Source of the DNA: Phanerodontia chrysosporium | Lineage: Eukaryota; Basidiomycota; Agaricomycetes; Polyporales; Phanerochaetaceae | DNA length: 64,000 nucleotides | NCBI GenBank assembly: GCA_001910725.1 | Contig: MJGA01000003.1 | Span: 62,001 to 126,000, forward strand | Reading direction: 5' to 3' | Shown here: piece after piece, positions 12,001 to 23,000 of the stretch | How positions within the stretch are numbered: position 1 is the stretch's first letter | Layout: every line of letters starts with the position of its first letter | Made by a program: the position numbers and the translations under genes | The notes under the pieces: generated by a model | What the model was told of the DNA's origin: nothing | Databases searched by the model: none | The model's input: only the letters and a program-made list of their open reading frames with translations

Positions 12001-12760
12001 GGTTGTGGTCCCCGTCATCCATCACGTCATCCGTCAGAGTGCTGGTGTTATTCGCAAGCAATTTGGCGGTTTGAAAGCCCAGAGAAGCACCTGGAGGAGG
12101 AGGGGCAGTGAACCAGTCGCCTGGCTCATCGTGGAACTTGTCGTCGCCACCAGTGGTCACAGCGAGGTCTTTAGCTGACCGGAACATCACAGAGCCAGGC
12201 GGCACAGTGCCCTTCGATTGAAACCAGTCAGAGAGATCCTGCTCCTGTGGAGCAGCAGGAGATGAAGACAATGTGTCAGATGATGCTGCTTCGTTCGAAT
12301 GTTCTGCGCCAGACGTAGACTGAACTGACGGCCCCAGAGGAGCATGGGCCAGCGAAGCCGCAGACTGAAATCCCGATACAGCCGTAGGAGCTAGTAGTAA
12401 CTTTCAGCATACTAGGCTGGCGTCCTGATAATATACGACCTGCCTTCCTGAGCATGGCTGAGAGGGGATTCATGTTGACTGCTGATAGGATTCGCGGATA
12501 GCGAGTGGGTGGCAACGCCTTGCGAGAACGAAGGAAGAGGCTTTATGGCAGCTGTAGCTTGAGAAAGCTGCATTTCATATTTTTCGACGGCTTCTACCTC
12601 TTCTTGTGTGAACATTTCGAACTGTTCGTCATATGTGGGCGAGGATAGTCTTTGCCGCTTGAATGGCGGAGACTCGGATTCTGTGTCAGACTCGCCTGGT
12701 ATGTTGAGAAAGGCATCTAAAGTAACAGAAGAGGCGGCCGCTCACTGTCACTACGCATCG
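9091..12760 (-). CDS. BRCA2: BRCA2 homologue, recombination mediator
   Basis: Loads Rad51 on single-stranded DNA during homologous recombination. The N-terminal part (near 12,760 down to 11,165) is low-complexity and holds three BRC-like F-x-(T/S)-A motifs: GFQSAASL near 12,370, GFQTAKLL at about 12,076 and GFQTSASLL at about 11,947; these contact Rad51. The helical domain (FSPSVLYKRR, ETAQWYRFYA, VENHWGLILWKLAGLVALDP) follows after two introns near 11,150 and 11,030. The OB1 block is RPPLRLIAAQDKPAGLPLVL, TDGWYRVRVEVDAPISRAIR, GNGCHLAPWHAKLGFQGSPF. Tower-region helices lie near 9480-9870, and the last OB fold contains RKVRNFRVVVVEDSE and LEPNNTSAWMPRGDDAEIYL, with stop at 9091-9093. Internal frame changes fit introns, for example 10,306-10,353. 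The exact first exon is uncertain (12.72-12.9 kb). Confidence 0.88.
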
Positions 12761-12849
12761 TCAGGTGAAGTCTGTTCGAGGTGGTGGTAAGCGACAGGCT
12801 GTGGGCGCTCGACGCGTAACGTCGCGCGCATCGCGCCTCTAGTGGGCGA

Positions 12850-13994
12850 TCACGTGGCCCACCTCGATCGCGTGGCCGGGGCAGACGCCAGCGACGAGAA
12901 CCACCAACGCTTTGGAGAGCAAGAATAAGTGCAATGTTAGACAGTGAGATCCATGTCTGTATGGACACAATGCGGTATTCAATCGCATTGAAATACAGAG
13001 GTCTTGTTGAGGCGGCGTAAGTGAGTTCAGCACTATTGCCGAAATTAACTGATACCGCAAGGAGGCCACAGCATAGCGATAACCGTCATGGAATCTTCAA
13101 ACTGCACCTGATTTTGTGCACAAGACTTGGTGGTATGTAGAGGTATGACATGCTGCCCGATTTGCAATCTTTGTCATGACCTACTGCTAAATCAATGACA
13201 AGAATGTAATCATGGCTCCTCACACAACTCTAGAGCAGTATCCAACAACGATTGGACTCCCCTCCGAGCCGGGCCAACTCCCGAAGCTTCGTCGACTTGA
13301 GTGCAGTGCCTGTGTAAACCAATCCCAATATTGTTCAGCGAGTCGGTGGTTGGTGCCCATCCTCTCCGGTCGTCCCAAGTAAAGTTGTGCATTTCTTTGG
13401 CCAGGGAAGCTGGGAAGGGAGATCCTGCTCCTTGAATCATGCACATCCCCTCGCCACATCGGCGTGCAACACGCGGGTCCGTTGCGCCACAATGCCGGCG
13501 CTAGTAGCATCTTCCCTTCCGTCTTGAGTGTGGAGGATACATCTGCACGACGATCCTCACGGTACGCGTTCTCAAAACCTAACACGCTGTTCACGCTCTT
13601 GCTGTGCACATCTCGGCTAGATGATATGACGGATAGAATTCTGTGACATCCGAACGAACATGACGCGCCTGAGCAAGCGGCATGTTTCCCGCGTTGCTGT
13701 GAAGTCTCATTGCGAAGCGGTGTCGGCGCATCAGGCGGAGCAGGGGCACCGGGACTGCACAGACAGGATGCGATGCAGATGCACGTAATTTTGAAGCGCG
13801 GTTGCCAACGTGCAAAGCTTGTGCAGGGCCTGGACGAGGCAGTACGGTTTACCGGCGGCAATTCCCGAAGGCTATATGACATCGATCGCTATGCGGGATT
13901 CGTCCAACACACACACCTCACCACCACCATCCCTTCCTCCTCCTTCGCCTTACTACTCTCAAGCTCCTTATAATTTCCTTCTTACGACATAACA
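12850..13994. other. intergenic / divergent promoter region of BRCA2 and UAP1
   Basis: No conserved protein was recognised on either strand. The last 90 bases before 13,995 are rich in CACCACC/CTCC pyrimidine runs, a common core-promoter context in basidiomycetes. The two flanking genes are transcribed away from each other, so both promoters should lie here. Confidence 0.5.
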
Positions 13995-15529
13995 ATGGCC
14001 GTCGAATCCCTCCGCCAACGCTACGAAGCCGCAGGCCAGGGTCACCTCTTCCAGTTCTGGCCGAAACTCTCGGACTCTGAACGCCAGGAGCTGCAGGAGC
14101 AGCTCGAGAACCTCGACATCGACCGCATCAACCGCATCTACCAGAAGGCGATCAGCGCAGAGAAGGAGCTTGCGGAACAGGCAGGCAAGGACGTCATCGA
14201 GCCTCTGCCAGAGGATGCAGCTGGTTCCGTGAAGGTCGGCAGCGAGGACGAGAAGAAGTGGAGGAGCATTGGTCTCCGGGCGGTCGCCAACGGCGAGGTC
14301 GGTGTGCTCCTCATGGCGGGCGGTCAGGGAACGCGTCTTGGCAGCACGGCGCCCAAGGGCTGCTACGACATCGGCCTGCCCTCGCACAAGTCGCTCTTCC
14401 AGTACCAGGCAGAGCGCATCTTGCGCTTGCAGAAGATCGCCGCAGAGGAGACTCAGTCGTCGACGCCTGCCATCATCCCCTGGTACGTCATGACCAGCGG
14501 ACCGACGAGGAAGGACACGGAGAAGTTCTTCGAGGAACACGCGTTCTTTGGGCTGGATTCCAAGAACGTGATTTTCTTCGAGCAAGGTACGCCTTTCCTC
14601 TCTCGAAGGCAGGCGAACGTGCCCCTCATGACATTGTGTTCTCAGGCACACTGCCCTGCCTAACCATGGATGGCAAGGTCATTCTTGAGACGCCCTCAAA
14701 GGTTGCCGTCGCGCCAGATGGCAATGGCGGCCTCTACGCCGCGCTTCGCCAGCCGCTCAACCCATTCGACGACACCCACACCGTCCTTGCCGACCTCGAG
14801 AAGCGCAACGTTCGCTACATCCACGTGTTCGGCGTTGACAACTGCCTCGTCAAGGTTGCCGACCCTGTCTTCTTGGGCTACTGCATCGAGAAGCAAGCCG
14901 ACTGCGCCGCCAAGGTCGTTCCCAAGGCGTACCCCACCGAGTCCGTCGGCGTCGTCGCGCGCCGCGGCAACAAGTTCAGCGTCGTCGAGTACTCGGAGAT
15001 CTCGCAGGAGCAGGCTGAGCGGCGCGACCCAAAGACGGGCGAGCTTGCTTTCCGCGCGGCGAACATCGTGAACCACTTCTACACGCTCGACTTCCTCAAG
15101 GCGATCGAGACCTTCGAGGACGAGCTCGCGTACCACATTGCGCGCAAGAAGATTCCGTACGTCGGCGAGGATGGCACCACGGTGAAGCCGACGAAGCCGA
15201 ATGGCATGAAGCTCGAGATGTTCGTCTTTGATGTCTTCCCCTTCACGCAACGCTTCGTCGTGCTCGAGGTCCCGCGCAACGAGGAGTTCAGCCCGCTCAA
15301 GAACGCGCCAGGCACCGGCTCTGACGACCCCGAGACGAGCCGCCGCGATCTCCTCGCGCAGCACCGTCGCTTCCTCGAGGCCGCGGGCGCGAGCGTCGCG
15401 GACGGCGTCGAGATCGAAATCTCCCCGCTCGTCAGCTACGCCGGCGAGGGCCTCGAGTCGCTCAAGGGCAAGACCTTCACCCGCTCAGGCCTCGTCGAGT
15501 CCGTCGAGGAGTTCGACGCACTGCTGTAG
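13995..15529 (+). CDS. UAP1: UDP-N-acetylglucosamine pyrophosphorylase
   Basis: Cytosolic enzyme that makes UDP-GlcNAc from UTP and GlcNAc-1-phosphate, the donor for chitin and N-glycans. Two exons (13,995-14,586 and 14,646-15,529; intron 59 nt) give 491 residues, normal for the family, with no frame break. The nucleotide-binding signature MAGGQGTRLGSTAPKGCYDI starts at residue 107, followed by SLFQYQAERI, MTSGPT, FFEQGTLPCLT (spanning the intron), GGLYAAL, HVFGVDNCLVKVADPVFLGY, VVEYSEI and NIVNHFYTLDFL. The order and spacing are those of Uap1/Qri1 rather than of UDP-glucose pyrophosphorylase. Codon use is strongly biased to C/G third positions, as expected of a well-expressed housekeeping gene. 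Confidence 0.96.
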
Positions 15530-15782
15530 TAATATGAAAGCATTCATGCCGGACGCTCCACGCATATAATCCACACATCCTCACACCTTGCACTAACAGA
15601 ATGGACTATACCCTAGAGTAGTAATCTTGGACGATGGTTAAACAGATTGTAATTGCATATAGGAACATCCCAAACAATTAGTCTCGCACCCACTCTTTAC
15701 GGCTTGATGTCAACGTCATAGCATGGTCGTGGCAGTTTGCAGCGACATAGCATTGTCTGAGGTACATGGAGAACGTCGTGTG

Positions 15783-17852
15783 CTACCCTCCCACAGGTCC
15801 ATCGGCATTGCCTACGGGCATTGTCCCACGCCTCTCGAGCTCTTCTCGTAACGACGCAAATAACCGTTGCGTCCGCTCGGCGTTTGGCTGGAGCAGCGTG
15901 TCAGTTGCGAGTCCGAGCGGGATACACGCAGCAGAGACGACGCACCTCTTTGCAGCATGCTATGAGCTTGTCGATTAGCGCGCTCTGGCCTTTTTGCACC
16001 ATCTCCAGCTCTTGTCGATAGTGCTGTGCCTGCGAGCGTGTTCACCAACGGAAACCCTGCATGGGCATGCCGTGACGCACCTCTGCTTCTGCCTTGTCTG
16101 CCCGAGCTTTCTCGCCCTCGGCAAGCTGCATCTGCTCCGCTGCTCGCGCTCGTGATAGAAGCACCTCGAGCTCTTTCGAGCGTATTACGCACTCGAAATG
16201 TCGCTCGCGGAGCTCGTACTGCCGCAGAACGTCCTTTAGGCGCTCCCGGACGCTGCAATGTCGGTGAGTTCTCGAGTATGAGCGGGCGGCCGAGGATGCT
16301 ACGCACACTCCGTCGAATATATCCTCCATCACCTTGCGGGCTCTGTGACGTGATCAGAATCCGGGGTAAACCCGCTAGAGAATGTCACGCACTCTATGGG
16401 ATCTTCTTGCCAGTGCTTCTTCAAGAGTTGCCTGCGAGGCTCGCCGCCCTCGTCCTGCCGTGGCGTCAGCCCGGGCTAGGAATCAAGACGCAGTATACGC
16501 ACGATGTCCTCCGTGCCAGGCCCCTCTGTCAGATCCATCATCTCCACAGCCAAGATCTCGTCCCCGTCTTCCATGCCCGCCTCTTCTGGTGTCTGATCCG
16601 CCTCCAGAGTGCGGCCACCATGCGAGAATATGAACTGCATCGCGCCTGCAGACAATGTCGACGAGCCGGTGGTGCCGTTCACCTGCTGGCCCGCCGCCGC
16701 GGACGTGCCAGAAGGCGACTTAGCATCACCCTTCTTCTCGTTGACCTCCATGCGCTCTGTCCACGCATTAAACAGCCGCGAGAGCTTTGTCTTGCGAGAG
16801 ATCTTGAAGAAGAGCTCCGCACGGTACTTGCAGTGCACCTTCACGACGATGTCGGGCATCTCGCGGTACTTGACATCCTGCATCTTGAGCTTCTCGGTTC
16901 GCTTAGCGACCTCGTTCTTCATCTTCTCCAACTGATCAGCGACGGAGGCATGGGTGAGACTGTGGGGAGGGCGCACAGACTGATCCGTACGCACCTGAGC
17001 GTTGGCCTCCTCCACCGACTGCATCAGTCGTTTGCTATCCTCCTAGACATGTATGAGAACACGCATACTGCTGCGTTCCTTTGAGACGGAACCCACCCGT
17101 AGCTTCTTGTTATCCTGCGGCCAATGTCAAAAGCTGAACAGATCTGCATGTAGTCGCTTTCACCTTCTGCAACTCCCGAGCCAAGTTCTCCATCTTCGTC
17201 TTCGTCTGGTTCGCCTTCGTTAACTGGTTCTTCGCTTCATTCAGAGCGTGAATACAGGTGCATAGATTGAACAACGATTTCCTAGGCACTGACCCGCATC
17301 CTTGTCCTTAACAAGCTTCTGCTTCTCCTTGGCATGGTCGCGCTCTTGACGCTTCAGCTCTGTGAACTGTCACCCGAGGACGTCAAGTCAGTCGGACGAT
17401 GACAGCATGGGGACTCACTAGCTCAACGTATTTCTGATGCACAGCACTGTCTCCGAGGCCCGCAACAGTACTCTGTGCCTCTTCCGCTATAATTGTATGC
17501 ATGTGAACGACTGACAGGTAACGTGTAGCGGCAGGTGAGGCGCACCAATTCTCCGTTCCTCCTCCTCATTATGAATCTCCTCTTCCTCCAGCGTCGCAAT
17601 GCGGTTCTTGAGACTCTCGTATAACTGTGATGGGTCCACCGGAGGTTCGCTCTTCTTCTTGCCCTTCTGAGCATGCGAGTGTGTTCCGTTCACAGGTCCG
17701 TTTGGCTGGCGACTAGCGGGTGGAGGTTGGCCAGCATTAGTCTGTGTATTTGCATTATTTGGCGGTGCCGGTGGTGCAGCAGAGGGTGCCGGAGGAGTGG
17801 GGCCCGTCGGAGGCGGTCTGGCTTGCCTGGTAGCAGCCTGCGCACCGTTCAT
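15783..17852 (-). CDS. taxilin-like coiled-coil protein with an embedded SUMO-like domain
   Basis: Read on the minus strand from ATG 17,852. A Pro/Ala/Gln-rich start (GAQAATRQARPPPTGPTPP) leads to a coiled coil with KKKSEPPVDPSQLYESLKNR, TELKRQERDHAKEKQKLVKD, LNEAKNQLTKANQTKTKMEN and LARELQK, typical of taxilin (syntaxin-binding, vesicle traffic). Short introns fit between all of these. An exon at 16,476-16,932 then changes character: PDIVVKVHCKYRAELFFKIS, TKLSRLFNAWTERM, MQFIFSHGGRTLEADQTPEE, MEDGDEILAVEMMDLTEG, a beta-grasp SUMO/Rad60-like fold. Downstream (16,270 to 15,783) taxilin resumes: VRERLKDVLRQYELRERHF, ELEVLLSRARAAEQMQLAEG, HYRQELEMVQKGQSAL, AERTQRLFASLREELERRG. Whether one protein contains both, or two genes overlap, cannot be decided from DNA. 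Confidence 0.7.
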
Positions 17853-19540
17853 ATGGAACTCCTTTTCAGCCGTATCGGAATAGTCCTGGAACGAACGGGC
17901 TGTATTCCGCGAGGGGATACAACTGGTGAATAAGCGAAGGAGTCCAATATTTCGTTGCGGCGGGCGATCAGTGTAGAGTGAGGGTAAGAACCAAAGTCAG
18001 TCAAGTCCCGCCGCGCCTGTCGCGGCTTCACACACGACGGTCATCTTGCCTCAGCTACTCATGCCCGCGACCCTCGCCATACTCCCTCCTGCTTTCTCGC
18101 TACGTCTACTGCGAGCCCAGCTTGATTGTATGCAGTCGTTTTTGCATGCCCGAACTTGTTAAAAAGCATCGCATCTCCTCTGCTCTGGGCATGCAAATTT
18201 CGCGTGTTCTCCGCGGCCGAACTCGACTTCCTTGCCACGCGCCGTGTTTCCCAGCCGCTGCAATCACGCTCCGGGCATTAGCGTCGAACTTCGTCCGGGG
18301 AGTGCACGATTGCCTCCACCAATTCGTCAAGGTTTGTGTGGACCGATTGGACAGATGTCATCTGAGGACGGAGTCGCGGTATGAGCATCTTGACTATGCT
18401 GGAGCTGATTCATTCTTGAGTCTATCCATGCATCTTATGACATCTGCTATGGTCTTGACACTCACCAGGTTTAGCTGGAAACCTTCTCTTCATCCAGTCA
18501 CGGCCCCGCGGTTTTTCGCGAGTCCTCTCTATCTCCTCTCCTCCGTGAATAACCACGGTCATCTCAGCTTGGCACGCGATCTGCAGGTACTTCTCTGTGT
18601 TCCTTGTGGCCCTTACACCTTCTTCCGCCGGACGTATGACCCGATAAAGGTACGTCGCAGTCCGACATCGCAGGCGAGGGTCACCGGTGCGTACTCGGCA
18701 GACATCTTGTCAGTCCTTCATGGCTGAATACAACGTCAGGACAATCCCATGTGTTCAGTCGTGTCATCCGACCATTGCTCACATGTTGTACGTCGCCCTT
18801 GGCGTCGTCGAAGACGAATTTACGTTCCGCCGTATGCGGAGGATGAGCGCGTCCGCGTGCACGACAGCACTTCGCGCCGCTCGGCACTCTTCCGGGCCCG
18901 CCTCAATCCCCAGTATGGGGCTTGAGAATTGTGACACAAACTGCGACGGGTGGAATGTCTCATCCCGCCCTATGGCAAGTTGATGAGTGCAATGTCAAGG
19001 ACAGGTTCTCGAAGTCGCAAATACATCTTGCCCTGCCCGACCTGACCGTACCCCGCGCGGTCGCGCCATTTGCTCTAGTTCAGCCGATGCGCTCTGGCTG
19101 CTCGCTCAATCGCGACAGTCTGGATCCTGGGCTGTGGGTCCGAGGACTATGTATGTACCTCTGACATCAATGTGGACTATCTGAGCTGGGATAACTGTGT
19201 AAACCCTCCTAGCAGGTTCCATGCATGGAGACGCGAGATAGTTTGAACACAGATGTGGAGTGATGATGACTTTCGTCTTTGATCGGCTGGTTGCCAACAC
19301 ATGTCTGGAACCTAACGGATGTCAGCGCAGCGGTGAGCCAACGATTGGCTGTCTCTCTTTTCGTCCCGGTCACTTGACCCTACAGCAAGGTCTGGTTGTT
19401 ATGATTGACCGGATCCTCACGTCGGTTCCGCGCCGCTTCGTCGTTCTGCAAGATGCGCCGGGTAGGATGGAACCCGCCATGGTCTGATACGAGACCTCAT
19501 GGCCTCGAGGTACGGAGAAGGTTTGCAGTTATCCGCGCAC
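17853..19540. other. no gene securely recognised
   Basis: Several frames exist (one of about 250 codons starts at 17,978 on the plus strand and is closed by a stop near 18,725) but their translations are rich in Arg, Ser, Cys and His, with no motif, no repeat and no obvious splice partners. I read this as non-coding or as remnants of a decayed gene. Near 19,000 one frame reads VANTSCPARPDRTPRG, which I do not recognise. Confidence 0.4.
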
Positions 19541-20070
19541 GGAATCACGTACACTGCAGACAGCCCAAAATTTCGGGCAACCGGAAATGTTTGGTAAAGG
19601 GTTTTATAAACGTTTCGTTTCCTTTGGATTTCGAGGTAAATTTCCAGGTAGGTGAAATCTTGCCTTTCCATTGCCTTTCAGGGTAATTTCTTGTGCGAAG
19701 AAACATCTGCTGTCCGGTACGCTCGAAATCAGTAGGAAATCATCTAGAAAGGCAAGCTTGCGGCGTGTCGGAAATTATCCAGAAAGGCATCATTTCTGAT
19801 ATCTTTCCGCGGACTTTCAGGGGGCTTGAAATGTGACGTGTCTACCATGAGGAAATGATACATGTCCCTATACAGGAAATTTTGAATTTTGGTCAACTTT
19901 CGAGTGGCGCGATAGGTAGCTGAAAGGTTACCTAAAGGGTAACATTTCCCGATCATTTCGAGTGCCCGAAAAGTCTAGCTTTCGTCCTCATTTCAGCCCG
20001 ATTTCATGACACGCGAAATTCTGACTTTCGGACGCCCTGAAATTGTATAGAAACTTAACATTTCCGGTGG
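19540..20070. repeat. GAAAT/ATTTC-rich low-complexity block
   Basis: About 500 bases in which short words such as GGAAAT, CGAAAT, ATTTCC and TTTCGG recur every 20-30 bases on both strands, against a more GC-rich background. No reading frame fits it. The mirror copy is cut by the right window edge at 64,000, inside this block. It could be an AT-rich subterminal region of an unidentified element or simply degraded repeat. Confidence 0.5.
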
Positions 20071-23000
20071 TTGCATCCCGATGTCACTGACACGTCGTGG
20101 TGCGTTCTGGCCCAACACATCGAGACGCGCGGCTATGTGCAACACATTTAGGTGCACCAAAATCTGCAAGACATCCGGGTGCATCTACTGGGTTGCAGTG
20201 TGATGCATCCGGTGGTACAGAGTGATGCATTCAGGTATGTCCGCGCGAGGTCAATGCTCCCACGTCTTCTTCTTTCCTTTTTGACATTAAACAAGGTTGA
20301 TTCACCTGGGACGGTACGTACATAAGCTCATGTACACACTGATGTCGTTACTAGCGAGGTTTTGGGCCGAGTCCAGTGGAACTGCACTGGGTCATCTCGA
20401 GGTACCGCATGCGAGTCATGGCACGGTTGAGGCGCGAGATCTTACTCGACTTCTGGTTCGACACTGGGAAGGCGTCCTTGTCAAGGAGTGATAGCCATCA
20501 CGAAGCTCGTCGCGGGGGCGCTGCTCGGACTCGATGCGTTGACGGCGGATCTCCTCGCGGCGCATGTCGTAGGGCATGGCCGACAAGGTCGGTTTGGAGT
20601 CGAAGTCGGACTCGCTACGGATGTCGTCGGAGCCCTGGGAACCGCCTTCTTCGCCTGGCGGGCCCATGTGCGCGTCGGGACGCCAGCGAGAGAGTTGATG
20701 CCTGTGGCTCCGCAACCACGTTGACTTGTCCGATTCGAGGCGCAACAGCTGCGGCCATTGTTGGTTATGGCAAGCAAAAAACGCACTGCTGAACTCACCA
20801 GCCTTCCATTTGTCTGTTCGCACTCTCTATCGTGCCGTAGACGGTAACCTCGGGTTCCTCTGTCGCCGATGAAGGCCTACTTATCGCTTAGACTGCCGTG
20901 TACAGGTAGTAGACTTTGCTGCCAGACTCTCGCCGTGTTGATATCGGGAGCCAGACCGCCATGCGCATTGCGATATCTTGCGCTCGAGGAGATGGTGCGC
21001 GTCCTGGTTGTCCTGAAGACCACCGCCGTAACTATCAGCACTGAAGAAGCCTGACTGGCTTGACGAAGAAGGGCATGAGTGATCGTGATCGAAGGACGAC
21101 GATTTTGAGATGGAAGTTACCGACCACTGTGAGCTTCATGGACTTGGTATAGCCGCGAGGCGGCCTGCCTCCCAGTCCTGAGCGCACGTGGATGTTTGGA
21201 AGTATTGCGCTTCGAGCAGACTTCCTTCATCTCCTCCTTGGTACAAAGCGGCCACAGACCCTGGAACTCGGCGTTGTGCAGCGACAAGCAGACCGGGAGG
21301 ACCTTCGGCAAGAGGTTGATGGGCGCGAGCGCACCGTGGTAGTCGTCGATGTGGTAGATGTCGATGAGCGGGAAGCGCTTGACGGTCGCGGCGATGGCCT
21401 GGTTCCAAGTCGAGTAGAAGATGGCAGAGCTGAGATCGTCCATACGAGCGGGATACGGGTCGGACTTGGTCTGCGCACGGAAGACGGGGCTGTCGAGGAT
21501 GACGTAGGTGATGTTGTCCAGGACGTGTGTCTCGACCTCGATGAGGTAGGGCTCGCCGAAGATGATAACCTCGATGGGCTCAGCAGGCTCGCCGGGCGGG
21601 TACTCCAGGTCTTTGACCTTGGGGATAACCCAGACCAGATCGACATCCGTCATGGCCTTACACATAAGACTGGACATGACACCGAGACCACCAATCTTGA
21701 CCTTGAGCTTCCAGTCGACGATCTCGTAGTCGAGGGTCGCGAATGAGCACCTTGCGACGCTTGTTCTTGTCCTCCGGCCAGCTTGCCTCGCACGTCCTCA
21801 CTGCCGTGGCGCCCTGCTCATTTGTCCACCGCGCCGATGACAGCTACCCAGCCGTACTATCGCTGCCGCTGCCGGCGCCGCTTGTTTGCCGGAGGCTGTC
21901 GTTGTGGTCCGTCCCGGCGGTCCTCGTCGGGAAATGACGGTCTGGAAAACCGCGCTGCAGTCGTTGACATCGGTCGCTCGGCCACGCAGAGCTGCGTCCG
22001 GTACGTTCGTCGCTGACGTCGTTCGCGATGGCCATATCTGACGCATCGTCGCCCCCAGGCCACAGCGTTCGCAGAGCTCTCGACGGGGCGGCCGCGCCGA
22101 GGTTGTCGATCCTCACCGAGCCCGGCTGTCGTTCGCCGCCGCGACGCATTCCAGCGGTACGTTCTCGCCCCTGTCGCCCGTCCCCAGCGGTCGTCTGCTT
22201 GGCAGGTTTCCCCGTGGGTTCTCTGGCAAAAACCACCCTCGCCCAGTCGGTGTCACGTCGTCGCCCTGCCTTGCGAGTCAGCGATCTTGCTTCGTCACGC
22301 ATTGCCCTTCACACTGGCCCTTCTCGCGATGCTTCTAGTACGTGCTCCCTGCGCCCCGTCGCTGCCTCGGTGCTGATGCACTGCCCGCTAGGTCTCGCTC
22401 CTACCGCCGCCGTCGTCGTCAAAGGCGCACACACCGAGGTCGCCGTGCTGTGATATCCGTCTGCTTGTGGTGTCCACCGAAGACCTTCTCGCTCATGTGC
22501 TCCTTGCTCAGGTTTGCGCTCGACTTGTGGACAAGGGCGCCGAGGATCGGGAAGTAGTTGTGCTCCTTCGTCGGCTTGACACCCCACTTGTTGTACTTGA
22601 TGCCGTAGAACGACCACATGAAGATGACGACAGCGAGGGTACCGGTGATGAGAGGGATCGACAGCAGGAGAGCGTACATGATGGCGCCGACGGCAGACTG
22701 ACCACGGGGCTCGAGAGTCCAAGTCAGAGTGGTATCGTACGAGCAGAGCCCATGCAAGATGCGGGTGCGGGGGTGCAGACATGTTCAGGTAGTTTGGCGC
22801 GGCAGTGTTGGGCAGCAGACGGTCGAGAACGCCATCGAGTCGACATCACCGTAGTAGTAATCGTTGTAGCCCCAGACGTTCAGCTGCACGTAGGTTGGCC
22901 AGGTCGCCATGATCTCGAGCTCCCACTTGCCGTCGTTGTTGTGCGTCATCTCGGCCGGAATACCCTGATCGAAACCCCACTGGTTGAAGGGACCACGGGC

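Noticed and set aside
13995..15529. UDP-glucose pyrophosphorylase
   Set aside because: The MAGGQGTRLGSTAPKGCYDI signature and FGVDNCLVKVADP fit the UDP-GlcNAc enzyme, not Ugp1.
17978..18727. 249-codon plus-strand frame as a gene
   Set aside because: Biased Arg/Ser/His/Cys composition, no motif and no splice partners; length alone is not enough in GC-rich DNA.
22028..22453. 141-codon frame in the left arm as a gene
   Set aside because: Antisense to the decayed glucan synthase region, no motif; duplicated only because the arm is duplicated.
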